Source: Vulcanisaeta sp. JCM 16159 (GTDB taxonomy: Archaea; Thermoproteota; Thermoprotei; Thermoproteales; Thermocladiaceae). From it: a stretch of 64,000 bases of DNA. The notes below the pieces were generated by a model. The model saw only the letters and a list, made by a program, of their open reading frames with translations. It was not told the origin of the DNA and did not search any database. Position numbers and translations under genes: made by a program. Positions 28,803 through 38,863 of this stretch are shown in pieces (positions within the stretch are counted from its first letter, which is position 1; the number at the start of each line of letters is the position of its first letter). Location: positions 1-64,000 of the forward strand of contig NZ_BBDN01000008.1 of NCBI RefSeq assembly GCF_001316265.1. Reading direction: 5' to 3'.

Positions 28803-30436
28803 TTACTGCATTGAATACCACTTATTTCCTTAACGATCCAAGGTATTAATGAGTATAGTTCCTGCCTTGACCTAGCCTTAAGGATTACTAAGCCTTTAAA
28901 GCCCAGACCCATTAATTCATTGATTATTTTTTTCGTGATAATCCTTCGTAATTACCATAATTCCGTTAAATCCCTTACTCCGTAATTTAATTAAGTATTT
29001 ACGCAGCAAATGGTGAGCGTGTAGACGCAGGTAATTCGGAGTAGGTTCAGGATACTCATGCTGCGACAACGGGTAAATCTCACTTATCTCATACGGTATT
29101 GGACCCAGGATGGATTATTTATTATAATGTGAACTTTACTTAATAAGTCATTACTTATTAATTGATCTATTAGCCAGTATATTAATGGGTCTCTTATGTA
29201 TGGTCTATCAAGAAGCTCACCTGGCAATACCACGACTATACATCCCTGGGGCGGCTCATAATTATTGAGAAGTCTCTCAACATGCCTAATGATTTCGGGC
29301 CTATGTAGTGATTCCAAGGATGTTATGTGCAGTGCCCTCACACGCCCTGATTCATCCGGGATTACCTTAAGCAAAGCCCTTAACCCCTTCCTTAAGGCCA
29401 GTAATGCTGACTTAACCCTGGCATCACCGCCAGCTTTTTCCTCTAAGTACTCCCAAAGGGTTCCCTCCTTAATCCTAGCCTTAATCTCCTGAATCTCCTC
29501 CCAAAGCACGTATAGGTTGTGAATTGCTAACAACCTCTCACGCTCAGCCTTATTCGTACTCATTAACTCCTTAACACTGTACTTCCTACACACGGGGCAG
29601 TTGCAGGGTATTCTATCAACCTTAATCTCATTAAGTCTCACAGTCCTGTCCCTAAGGATTATCCTATCATCACGAGCATAGAGAACATAACTGGCAGAAT
29701 CGAAGAAGTCAACACCCATGGCTACGGCAAAGGGTAGTATTAATGGATGTCCAGCCCCAAAGAGATGCACAGGCTTGCCTGGTGGTAACCTAGCCTTTAC
29801 TGTGGCTATCATCCTCACTATCGTTGAGAAGTCATACTCCTCAAGGAGCGTTGTTGGGCTACCGATGGCGTAAATATCGAAGTTCAACTCGCCCATCTTC
29901 GTGGCCGAGTAACCAAGTATGTCGAGTTTATCACCGCCCTGCACTGGACCCACAATTAGCATCCTGTGTTCGGGATCCCATACCTTAGCCTTCACGAGGG
30001 CTGCCCTGGCCCTTCTCAAGGTTTCCTCAACCTCAAGCACTACGGCTTCTTTAGGCCTACCCCACTGTCGGTATGTCAAGTATCACGCCAATGTCTGTGC
30101 CTATGTCAATCTCATACTTGAGAATCTCGTCTGGGGATACTTCGACTTTACCGTACATGAGCAGTTGATATGCGCCTGAGTCTGTCATGATGGGTTTATC
30201 CCAATTAAGCAGCTTATGCACACCAACCTCCCTGACAAGGTCGCCATAATGTCTCTTAAGTAGGTAGGCATTAGTTATTACTTGATTAAAGCCTATATCC
30301 AAGATGTCGCTTAATGATATAATCTGCTTTACCGGATTTATTACGGGAAATAATGCTGGAGTCTCAATAATACCTGACCTAGTCTTAGTCTGCCAATTCT
30401 TCCAGCTAAATCTTTTTCTAATATTTCAAAGGACAT
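28793..30436 (-). CDS. tgt: Archaeosine tRNA-guanine transglycosylase (arcTGT)
   Basis: arcTGT swaps guanine-15 of tRNA for preQ0. Seen are the start MSFEILEKDLAGRIGRL, ITNAYLLKRHYG, catalytic Asp in MTDSGAYQLLMYG, IVGPVQGG, the second Asp in FDSASYVLYARDD, zinc site CNCPVCRKYS and the C1-domain stretch GPIPYEISEIYPLSQHE. Four indels: missing base near 30386, extra G near 30063, missing C near 29104, and one A too many in the A7 run at 28927-28933. The corrected protein has about 548 residues and ends inside the convergent PAC2 gene. Confidence 0.92.
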
Positions 30437-30507
30437 TCGGAATAACCACAAAACAGGATTTATTCTAAAAATATACCTATCCTCAGGATTTTTACATAGT
30501 TAATAAT

Positions 30508-30930
30508 TTAGGTTTTTCGCTTAGACATGAACTCATCAAACAACTCCTTAACGCGCTTGGCCAATGGTCCTGAGCCCTCGACACCAGCCGTGGTCACCTT
30601 GACATTACCAACCTGCACTATGTTTGCTTCCTCAACATACTTAACCATGCCAGGGAAGTACTTGTCTATGTACCTGGCGAATTCCCTGAGATCCACGAAT
30701 TCCTGAACAAGGACTACGTCCACTATGGCGTGGCTCATTATCAGTACTCGAGAGAACCTCTCATTCTTATTATTGACTGCGTCCACGAGCATTATGTTTA
30801 ACGAGCTATCTATACCCACGAGTAATCCCTGGTAAGTCGTGCCCGTGTCCGTGGTTACCCTAACCTCCTTATTGACCATGTTCAGTAATTCCGCATTAAA
30901 CCTCCTGGCTGCGTCAGCGAGTAATGACAT
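30508..30930 (-). CDS. Sm-like protein with C-terminal domain (SmAP3)
   Basis: 140 residues. The Sm fold occupies about residues 10-75 (NKEVRVTTDTGTTYQGLLVG, SRVLIMSHAIVDVVLV). It is followed by a second alpha/beta domain, as in Pyrobaculum SmAP3, which forms large oligomers. It likely binds RNA or assembles a ring, with unknown partners. It is upstream of tgt on the same strand (71 bp), and divergent from the Rpo8-like gene. Confidence 0.88.
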   Translation of the reverse strand: MSLLADAARRFNAELLNMVNKEVRVTTDTGTTYQGLLVGIDSSLNIMLVDAVNNKNERFSRVLIMSHAIVDVVLVQEFVDLREFARYIDKYFPGMVKYVEEANIVQVGNVKVTTAGVEGSGPLAKRVKELFDEFMSKRKT

Positions 30931-30989
30931 AATTAATCAGGATTACATAAGATAAGCTTTTTTTTAGTATTTTTCCTTACCGTAGACCA

Positions 30990-31340
30990 ATGCAGTTAAG
31001 TGGTGATTTCAAGGTAATGGATGTTAAGGGTACGGATTACAGGGGCATTGTAAGGCTTGAAATGAGTAGCGAGTCTGGCGTATCCCTGGCCCTTGAGTAC
31101 CCAAGGAATGCCGTTGATGTTGATATTAAGCAGGGAGATAACGTTAAAGTTAGTATTAGTAATGAGAAAGACCCAAACTATGCCTCGAATTGGGATGTCT
31201 ACATGAGTGGAGTCGTGTATTACGTGGGTGGAAATAATGTTAAGATATCGATAGGGGGCTTGTTAATGGATGTTAATAATTTTAAAAATGATGTTAAGGT
31301 CGGCGAGAAGGTCTACATTGGTTTGAAGGTGTTAAGGTAG
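30990..31340 (+). CDS. Probable RNA polymerase subunit Rpo8 (RpoG)
   Basis: This 116-residue all-beta protein has strands resembling crenarchaeal Rpo8: a start on KVMDVKGTDYRGIVRLE, QGDNVKVSISNEKDPNY, and DVYMSGVVYYVGGNNVKIS. Rpo8 is the OB-fold subunit shared by eukaryotic and crenarchaeal RNA polymerase. The identity rests on my memory of the family pattern and could be another OB-fold protein. It has its own promoter in the 59-bp gap to SmAP3. Confidence 0.6.
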   Translation: MQLSGDFKVMDVKGTDYRGIVRLEMSSESGVSLALEYPRNAVDVDIKQGDNVKVSISNEKDPNYASNWDVYMSGVVYYVGGNNVKISIGGLLMDVNNFKNDVKVGEKVYIGLKVLR

Positions 31341-31448
31341 ACCAAAAGTTTCAGTAAACTCTCACACTCCACTGGAGTTTAATAACCCTGAGCTATTTGG
31401 CATATAAGCACTGGACTTATTAATAATGAGAATGAAATCACAGATGCC

Positions 31449-32275
31449 ATGCAATGCCCTTACTGCGGAAGTTCAAGAATAGTCGAAAGAGATGGACAAT
31501 ACATATGTATGAATTGCGGTACTGTAATTGGTTCTGTATACGTTTATGATACGTATACACAATCATCACCATTAATAGACGGTGAAGAGATTGATCTAAC
31601 TCCAATATGGAAATCCGTAGAGAGAAGTGTAAGAGGAGGTAATGAGACAAAGTTGAGTGTCTATAAAAGGTTGAGGGCCATAAATGAATTGTTCAGGATA
31701 AGGCGTGAGAGCTACTCAATGTATAGGGCCTATGACTGTATGCTTTTCATAGCTAGGTCCTTTGGAATCGGTAATGAGTACATCGAGGAAGCCAAGCTCA
31801 TTTTTAGAAAAATAATAAGCAAGGATAGTTCATCAGCAACCTACTACGAGGCGGCGATTGCGGCGGTATTATACGTAATATTGTCACATAACCTACCCAT
31901 AAGCACTAAGCAGGTAATAAGCGCATGTAGGTTAAGGGTCATAAACTGACCTTTGAGGCGATAAGGGGCTCTCTGGCCGCTGTCGGGCTTAGGTATAGTT
32001 TGAGGGATAGAATATTATCCCTCATCAGGTCAGGACTTGTTAAATTATTTAATGATTCCTGGGTTACCCTCTATCCTGAAGCCGAGAGGTTTCTCAACTC
32101 GTTGCGAAAGTCCGTAATACAATCAAGGAGTCCGCCAATCCTGGCTGCCGCAATCATTTACTGCGTGGGCAAGAGATTTAATTACAAATTAAGGATAGAG
32201 GACGTGGCTAAAGTAACCCAGGTTAGTCAATACACGCTGAGGGATTATGTACGTAAGTTATGCCAAACTAATTGA
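31449..32275 (+). CDS. Divergent transcription factor B (TFB paralogue)
   Basis: About 276 residues. The N-terminal zinc ribbon (CPYCGSS, then CMNCGTVIG) is followed by a B-reader-like linker and two cyclin folds (YYEAAIAAVLYVILSHNLPIS; PPILAAAIIYCVGKRFNYKLR). One missing A near 31933 splits it (CRLKGHKLTFEAIRG). TFB recruits RNA polymerase to TBP-bound promoters. The sequence is less conserved than canonical TFB, so this is probably an accessory paralogue. It lies upstream of a secretion ATPase and TadC-like gene on the same strand, with a TATA box at 31398-31407. Confidence 0.8.
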
Positions 32276-32339
32276 TTGTCCATACTTTTTATTCTTGGTG
32301 AAGAAATCATGTTAAATTACGTATCTCCACTGAATATAC

Positions 32340-33884
32340 ATGCTAATAAAAAAACCGTTGTTAACTAAGTTGATAATCGCTCATCAAATCCTGAACTGTA
32401 TAAGATGCCCGTTAATTAGCAGGTGTAATTTCGCAAGAAGTCTTTCAGCCATGCTGATCGAGGGCATGGTCGATATCGACGCGCTCGAGACATTAAGTGC
32501 TTGCAAATTAACAAATTTAGTAGATATACTAAATATTGCGCGTAGGTTTGATGGACAGGGCTTCATTAATAGGCTCCTTAATCTGTTCATTAAGGAGGGT
32601 GCTAGGTCTAATTTAAGGGTGGAATTATTCAAGGAGGGGTCTATCATTACCATGAATGATTTCTCGTTAGTAATTGATAATGCCCAACCAATAGGCGGCA
32701 CATTTACAATATCATCCCTTAAATACGTAAATAATAATGGTGACTGCCTACTTGAGCTTCATAGGATTAATAATGATTATTTAAATTACCTAGTTGAATT
32801 AACGAAGAGAGTTGTTCCCAACCATGACTATTCCCTATCATCACTATTATTATCAAGGGATAAATTTCTATCCATGTTTATTAATGACCATGCACTCAGG
32901 TCACTAATAATACTCGCTAGCCTTGGTTTAGGCGATTTAGCACCAATTATACTAGATCAGAATGTTGAGGATATATTCATAACTCAGGACTCCATATACG
33001 TCAATCATAGTGAACGTGGAATGTGTAAGGTCATGAATGCCAATCCACAACTAGTTGCAGGGCAGTTCCTTAAGATCGCCAATATTAGCGGTATTAGGGT
33101 TTCCGTAGATAATCCCAGCGGTAAATTCTCTATCGCCATTAGTGGCAAGAAACTCAGGATCTCGGTGGATAGATGGCCTCTCGTTGAGGGTTTGTCGGTG
33201 CACGTTAGGCTTCATAAGAAGCCATTTACAATTAATGACTTGATTAACATAGGTTCAATAAGTATAAAGGAGGCGAGTAGATTGATTGCTGCGCTACGTG
33301 ATGGTTTTAGTATGCTTATTATGGGTCCGCCATCAAGCGGTAAAACAACGCTATTAAATGCACTAGATATGGCGCTACCCCTGAATCTGAGGAGGATATA
33401 CATTGATGAGACTGATGAATCCCTGGAACTACCGACACCAAGCGTTAAGGTTAAGTCAATAATTGGTAAGACCGAAGAGGTACTTAAGTCGCTACATAGG
33501 GGTTATGGCGTGTTAATAATCGGCGAATTAAGGGAGAGGGATCACTTCGAAGCTTGATCCACGGCGTTAATGCAGGTCTCCAGGTATTAGGTACCACGCA
33601 TGCGGATAACGTCGGCTCATTAATGAGCAGGTTAAGGACATTTTCATTGAATGAGTTAATAGACCTGGATAGATTCGTATTAGTAATAATGGAGAGGGAT
33701 GGTTCAATGCGCCGGGTTAAGTCCATTATCTACCCTCAGTTTTTCAATCCTGAGCAGCAAAAAAATAGATGCAATAATCAATGCATTAATGAGGTTAAAC
33801 CGCGTCAACAACGGCTATATTGAGTATTCCATTCAATTAAATAGATTATTAAACGATGTTGGTGGTGAAAATGAGCCTAAATGA
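32340..33884 (+). CDS. Type II/IV secretion or pilus assembly ATPase (VirB11/GspE-like)
   Basis: About 514 residues. The N-terminal region holds a cysteine motif (CIRCPLISRC). The C-terminal ATPase has Walker A GPPSSGKTTLLNAL, Walker B VLIIGELRERD and the His/Asp boxes (GTTHADNVGSLMSRL). Corrections: one base near 33552 (HFEALIHGVNAG), and one A too many in the A7 run at 33759-33765 (QQKIDAIINALMRL). It powers pilus, archaellum or secretion machines at the inner face of the membrane. The adjacent gene encodes the membrane platform protein. Confidence 0.9.
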
Positions 33885-34640
33885 GTATCTACTGAGTAAT
33901 GCCAGGGCTAGGGCCCAGGAAATAATTGATTCACTTGATAAGTCCTTAACAATAATTGTTGGCATAATATCGATAGGCCCCATAGCCCTGTTCATTTTTT
34001 TCTACGCTCGTGAATCCCTACCTCTCATTAATCATACCTCTATTCGTAACATCAACAACACTTGTCATTAGGAGAATATTTCTTAGGTTTAGGAGTAGGC
34101 TTAATGATGAATTATTGAATTCCATGAATGCCCGGGATAATTTCGTAGGAGAGCTATTAAGTGGCGGTGGATCGATGATGATGAATGTCCTCGGTATTAA
34201 TGATTCGCGTAAGTGGATTTACCTACTAAGGGCTTTATATGAGGTTCATGATGATGTACTTACTTCCATATTATCCAGGGAGTTACAGGGCAGCCTTTCA
34301 ATTAATGAACTAGGCCTTGCTAGGTATATAATTGCCCTCAAGTATTCAAGTGATAAAATAACAATTAGCGCATTAAATAGGGGATTAAGGACAATAGCGC
34401 TTAGTTACTATGTTCTTTTGTTCGCGATACCTGCGGTAGCCAAGTCCCTACAATTTCTTGGAATTAGTTGGAATATCCTATTTGTTATTTCAATCCAGGT
34501 GTTAATTGCAATATCCCTCTATGTCCTTCTGAGGGTAATTAAGAAAGAATTTGGTATTGGTATTAATAGGTATATGTTTTTTTATGATTATTATTTTAAG
34601 TATTTTACTAAGTATAGGGCTTTTAATATTAGTCAAATGA
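33871..34640 (+). CDS. TadC/FlaJ-like type II secretion platform membrane protein
   Basis: About 255 residues. There are membrane segments near both ends, and a cytoplasmic helical domain (LLSGGGSMMMNVLGI, ARYIIALKYSSDKITI). Two T7 runs (33995-34001 and 34577-34583) must each be T6 to keep frame: the joins then read FIFSTLVNPYLSL, and the gene ends in a final membrane helix (ILSILLSIGLLILVK) at 34640. The start overlaps the ATPase stop. It has only one T2SSF-like half, shorter than full TadC. No pilin gene is visible nearby. Confidence 0.78.
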
Positions 34641-36310
34641 GCTTGAACCCTCGCCCTTGCCCTCCTCGCCTTCCTTCTTCTCCTCCTTCTTCTCACTCTC
34701 AATCTTGCTGGCGGCGATTATCTCATCAATCCTCAACACCATCGTTGCAGCCTCAACGGCAGCCTTTAAAGCCTGCAACTTAACGGTTAGTGGTTCTATT
34801 ACGTCAATAGCCCACATGTCAGCTACCTTGCCCGTGAAGGCGTTGATACCGTACTTCCAACCATCCTCCTTACTCTCATGTATGTGCCTTAGCTCCGTCA
34901 ATACATCGACAGCGTCAAGGCCGCATTCTCAGCGAGTGTCTTTGGTATCACCTCCACAGCATTTGCAAAGGCCTCTACAGCATACTGTTCCCTACCGCCA
35001 ACCTTAGCCGCGAACTGTCTAACTACCTTGGCGACCTCCATTTCGGGTGCGCCGCCACCAGGTAATACGTAGGGCTCCTCGATTACATCAGAGACAACGC
35101 TAAGTGCATCTGTTAGGTTCCTCTCGGCCTCATCAACAAGTCTCTCGAAGCCACCCCTAATTAATATACTTACTGCCTTCGGGTTCTTGCATTGCTCGAC
35201 AAACACCATCTTCTCATCTCCAATTCTTCTCTCTTCAATAAGGCCTGCGAAGCCGAGGTCAGCCTCCGTCATGTCCTCAATATTAGTCACTAGCCTACCG
35301 CCAGTTGCCCTAACGAGCTTCTCAATGTCGCTTCTCTTAACCCTCCTAACGGCTAGGATACCTGCCTTAGCCAGGTAGTACTGGGCCATGTCGTCAATAC
35401 CCTTTGTTGTGAAGACCGCATTCACTCCAAGAGCCTTGAACTTGTCGACGTAGGACTTTAGTATGTTCTCCTCCTCCTCGAGGAACGCCCTTATCTGGTT
35501 GGGATCGTTGATCCTAATTTCGGCGTCAATCTCTGGCTTCTCAACCTCGAGTGGTGCATCGAGTAGGGCAATCTTAGCATTAACAATCCTCTTGGGCATT
35601 GCTGCGTGGACAACCTCCTTGTCAACGACTATGCCATAAACTAATTGAGTGTCCTCAAGGGCACCACCGTGCTTCTTAACAATCTGTACATTATCCAGGT
35701 CGGCTACCCACTTCCCGTTTCTTTCCTCAGCAACCTGTAGCATTGCCTTAACCGCAAGCTCTGCGAAGTAGTCCTTGACGGTCTCACTTATCTTGCCGTG
35801 CATTGCCGTAGACGCAACCTTCTTAAGCGTTGTAACATCATCCCTCTTTACCGGGATTGCGATCTTCCTTAGGTGCTCCGTGGCAACATCAAGCGCCTTC
35901 TTGAATCCCGAAACAACGACTGTTGGGTGTATGTTCTTATCAAGTAGCTTCTCGGCTTCCTCAAGCAATGCACCGGCCAGTATTACTGCGGTTGTTGTTC
36001 CATCACCGACCTCATCATCCTGCGTCTTAGAGATCTCAACAAGTAGCTTGCCAATTGGATGTTGCACGTCCATCTCATCTAGTATCGTTGCTCCATCATT
36101 CGTGATTGTTATGTCACCAAGGCTATCAATGAGCATCTTATCCATACCCTTAGGGCCAAGCGTTGACTTCATAACCTCAGCAACCGCCTTGGCAACCATT
36201 ATGTTTATCCTCATTGCCTCCTTACCAAAGGCCCTCTGGGTACCTTCCTTCAATACCAGTACTGGCACACCGCCGATCTGTGCTAGATATGCCTGTGTAC
36301 CGCTGCTCAT
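34629..36310 (-). CDS. thsA: Thermosome subunit (group II chaperonin)
   Basis: About 560 residues. Seen are ATP motifs GPKGMDKMLIDSLGD, ITNDGATIL and GDGTTTAVILAGALL, plus GGGAPEMEVAK near the end. The C-terminal tail is charged then GEGSSSFD. One missing base near 34921 splits it (AENAGLDAVDVLTELRH). Whether alpha or beta subunit is not certain; the symbol is provisional. A TATA box at 36332-36341 lies just upstream of the start. The 3' end overlaps the TadC-like gene by 12 bp. Confidence 0.96.
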
Positions 36311-36331
36311 CGGCGTCTCCGTAAAGCACTT

Positions 36332-36341
36332 CTATAAAAAC
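36332..36341 (-). promoter_or_regulatory. TATA box of the thermosome gene
   Basis: On the minus strand the sequence reads TTTTTATAGA, preceded by a purine-rich BRE-like GAAAGG, about 25 nt upstream of the ATG at 36310. This suggests a short or absent leader. Confidence 0.6.
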
Positions 36342-36372
36342 CTTTCTTTCCTATGAGGAATAAGTCCACGTA

Positions 36373-37413
36373 TTACCACACCAATAAATTACTTAAATCA
36401 AGAGTATTCACCTTAAGGGCATCACCAGCATTAATAACAGGTTTTGCAAATCTATCTAAATCATCAATACCAATCCTTGGACATGCAGTATTTACCACCA
36501 CGTCCACAGGCAGGTTATTAATGTAGTCAGGCGAGACCTCGTTCAGATCAATAACCACGAATTCCTTACCCAAACCCCTCAACCTATTGATTAGCAATTC
36601 AACCAGCTCAGGTCTATATTGGCCAGGCTTCCTCGAAACGACGATGCCCACGAGCCTCGCATTACTAAATCCCTGAAGCGCCTTAACCTTAAGGGCCAAG
36701 TACCTACGGTATACCTGGTCAACATTTTCAACAGACCCTCTAAACACATCAAGCAGGTAAACAGTTGCTTGCGGCTTTAATAACTTAAATGTCAATGGGT
36801 AAAAGTAACCAGAGCCCACAAACAGTACTGTTCCTCGTATTGGAAAGGGAATAAAACAACCAGTTATGGGGCTTGGCGCTACTGACAAGCCAAGAGTCTC
36901 AGCAATTTTATATGCGTATAACTTATATGGTAACGCATAGGTTACGAGAACGTCGGTGCCTGGCTTAACGAAATCATCCACAATTTCCCTAACCCTATTT
37001 AATAACTCAGGCCTAGGTTTATAATAGATAGCTGAAAACAATACGATGGGGCCTCCTTCGATTTCAATAGTAATAATATCGCCAGACCCACCCCTCCTTA
37101 CTCTGAGGTTCTTGCTTATTATTCGGAATATATTAGATGGCAAAGCATGCCCTAGATGAATTATGTATTGATAATCACTCAACACCGAGAAATCACAAGC
37201 ACCCCAAACATTCTGCCCACTTAAGTGTGCCCTATATCCCTTATTACTTAAATATCGCACAGCCTCTAATCCAACGTTTTTAAATCCGAGGGGGGTCTCA
37301 ACCAGGACTTTAGCGTCTTTACCCACTCTGCTCAGTACTTCTTCAATTCCTTTAAGCGGCAATAAGTACTCGTCTAGTACCTCAGTTAAGTCATTGTTAT
37401 AATTCACGGGCAT
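36373..37413 (-). CDS. dph2: Diphthamide synthase Dph2
   Basis: 346 residues. Archaeal Dph2 is a 4Fe-4S radical enzyme that transfers the aminocarboxypropyl group of SAM to a histidine of elongation factor 2. The three cluster cysteines are visible, one per domain: WGACDFS, ITGCFIPFP and VNTACPRIGIDD. Intact frame. It starts 9 bp after the end of aKMT on the same strand, giving a two-gene protein-modification operon. Confidence 0.92.
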   Translation of the reverse strand: MPVNYNNDLTEVLDEYLLPLKGIEEVLSRVGKDAKVLVETPLGFKNVGLEAVRYLSNKGYRAHLSGQNVWGACDFSVLSDYQYIIHLGHALPSNIFRIISKNLRVRRGGSGDIITIEIEGGPIVLFSAIYYKPRPELLNRVREIVDDFVKPGTDVLVTYALPYKLYAYKIAETLGLSVAPSPITGCFIPFPIRGTVLFVGSGYFYPLTFKLLKPQATVYLLDVFRGSVENVDQVYRRYLALKVKALQGFSNARLVGIVVSRKPGQYRPELVELLINRLRGLGKEFVVIDLNEVSPDYINNLPVDVVVNTACPRIGIDDLDRFAKPVINAGDALKVNTLDLSNLLVW

Positions 37414-37421
37414 GAAAATCT

Positions 37422-37880
37422 CTAGATGATATATAAATAAATTCTGTGCGTTCTAAATGGACCATTAACAACAATGGATTTTATAGGCCGCCAACCAGGT
37501 ACCTCAAAGTCGTGACTAACCACGCGAGAGCCGCGTCTTAGCTCCTTACTTAATTTCAGTCGTATTTTCTCATTAGCATCACTACCCAAGTACAACGTTA
37601 TTACGTCAGCTATTGAGTAATTAAAATCAAACAAGTCGCCCCATACGACATACGCTCTGCCTTTCAACCCCAACTTCTCGAAGGTCTCAATACATGACCT
37701 AACAAGTGCTGGGTTAATTTCAATACCTATACCAATGGCATTAAATATCGTGGCTGCTAACACTACGATATTGCACTCACCAGCACCAGGGTCAACAACA
37801 ACCTCCCCAGGCCTTACATTCGCTAACCTAAGCATTTCTATGGCAACATCACGTGGTGTTGGTACATAAGGTACTGTCAT
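37422..37880 (-). CDS. Protein-lysine methyltransferase aKMT
   Basis: 152 residues. VPYVPTPRDVAIEMLRLA, DPGAGECNIVVLAA, GIGIEINPALV, and RVVSHDFEVPGWRPI match the Sulfolobus aKMT family, a broad-specificity methyltransferase of crenarchaeal chromatin and other proteins. SAM motif I is DPGAGE in place of DLGCGD. The histone gene lies 0.5 kb away and might be among its substrates, which is inference. Confidence 0.9.
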   Translation of the reverse strand: MTVPYVPTPRDVAIEMLRLANVRPGEVVVDPGAGECNIVVLAATIFNAIGIGIEINPALVRSCIETFEKLGLKGRAYVVWGDLFDFNYSIADVITLYLGSDANEKIRLKLSKELRRGSRVVSHDFEVPGWRPIKSIVVNGPFRTHRIYLYII

Positions 37881-37955
37881 TCCGATACTTCCTGTTCTTT
37901 TAAAGGAAAAGGATTTAAAGGCATGCCCTATACGGGGTTCTTAGAACTCAAAGCC

Positions 37956-38347
37956 ATGTCCACAACATCCCAACTGGGATATGAAAGGTTAAATGGGGTG
38001 ATCGGTAAGCACATATATGGTAACCTATACGGGTCGACCCAAACATTTTAAGTGATGAGAAGTTCTTACGGTCATTAGTAATAAAGGCCGCCGAAATAGC
38101 CAATGTACACCTGGTTGAGGTTAAGTCCTGGAAGTTCATAAATGGCGATAAAGAGGGTGTCAGCGTACTTGCCCTAGTTGTAGAGAGCCACATAGCGATA
38201 CATACATGGCCCGTCTATAGGTTTGCCACGGTTGATGTATATACATGCGGCGACCATAGCATGCCAAATAAGGCATTTAACTATATTGTGAGTGTTCTTA
38301 AGCCGAGGAAATATATCGTTAATTATGCGGATAGATCCAGCGAATAA
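37956..38347 (+). CDS. SpeD-family pyruvoyl decarboxylase (AdoMet or arginine decarboxylase)
   Basis: About 130 residues. The self-cleavage serine lies in VVESHIAIHTWPVYRFATVD, followed by the YTCGDHSMP motif. Crenarchaea use two SpeD paralogues, one an AdoMet decarboxylase and one an arginine decarboxylase; this sequence alone does not tell me which. Both feed polyamine synthesis. One G is missing near 38029 (GNLYGVDPNILSDEKF). An unrelated antisense frame covers the same interval and should be ignored. Confidence 0.88.
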
Positions 38348-38382
38348 TTAATAAATTTAAAAAGAGAAATATTTTAATTTCA

Positions 38383-38613
38383 TTATGATGTGGGTGCAGG
38401 TATACACCTAAGTATTCTAATTGCTGTCTTAACATCATCAGCAGTAACGGTCTTTCTTCCAGCATGTCTCGCTAATTCTATACTCTTTGTTGCTATATCA
38501 AACGCAATATATTCAAGGATATCTCTCAATGCTTGTATTGCATCTTCACCTACTCTTTCAGCACCAGCTTTATGGAAAATTCTATCTATTGGTGCCAGTG
38601 GTAATTCTGGCAT
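38383..38613 (-). CDS. Archaeal histone
   Basis: 76 residues with the histone fold: LPLAPIDRIFHKAGA, EDAIQALRDILEYIAFDIA, and AGRKTVTADDVKTAIRIL. Histones are rare among crenarchaea but known in Thermoproteales such as Caldivirga and Thermofilum, which supports the assignment of the window. There is a short C-terminal tail (RCIPAPTS) with one cysteine. Confidence 0.95.
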   Translation of the reverse strand: MPELPLAPIDRIFHKAGAERVGEDAIQALRDILEYIAFDIATKSIELARHAGRKTVTADDVKTAIRILRCIPAPTS

Positions 38614-38683
38614 TGATGGTTTTTCTCAAAATAAGTATTTAAGGATTTTTCCTCTTTCTACACGTAAGAAATTACGCCATTTA

Positions 38684-38863
38684 TTAAAGTCCTATTTCTT
38701 CTAATTTATAGGTTAATGTTGCGAATTTCGTCTTATATAGATAGAAAATTTTACCGCAATTATTACAGCGACAAACCACGATAAAATTCTCACTGCCTCT
38801 CTTACTTAGGAATTGCACCATTGTCCAATTATTCATGCCGCAGTATGGGCAGGTAATTACCAT
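38684..38863 (-). CDS. 59-residue zinc ribbon protein coupled to XPF
   Basis: A start at 38863 overlaps the XPF stop as TAATG, so translation is coupled. Two CxxC knuckles (CPYCG at residues 5-9; CNNCG at 33-37) are separated by a beta stretch (ENFIVVCRC), a classic zinc ribbon close in look to the C-terminal ribbon of TFS/Rpb9. The acidic catalytic pair of TFS is absent. It is too short to be called by ordinary length cut-offs. A DNA-binding partner of XPF or a transcription-related ribbon are both possible. Confidence 0.75.
   Translation of the reverse strand: MVITCPYCGMNNWTMVQFLSKRGSENFIVVCRCNNCGKIFYLYKTKFATLTYKLEEIGL

Noticed and set aside
34640-34783. Apparent C-terminal extension of the TadC-like gene
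   Set aside because: It arises from the extra T at 34577-34583 and is a proline/serine-rich antisense reading of the thermosome tail. With six T the gene ends in a membrane helix at 34640.
37948-38193. Minus-strand frame of 81 codons
   Set aside because: It is antisense to the SpeD-family gene, which reads clearly on the plus strand from 37956 to 38347 after one base correction.
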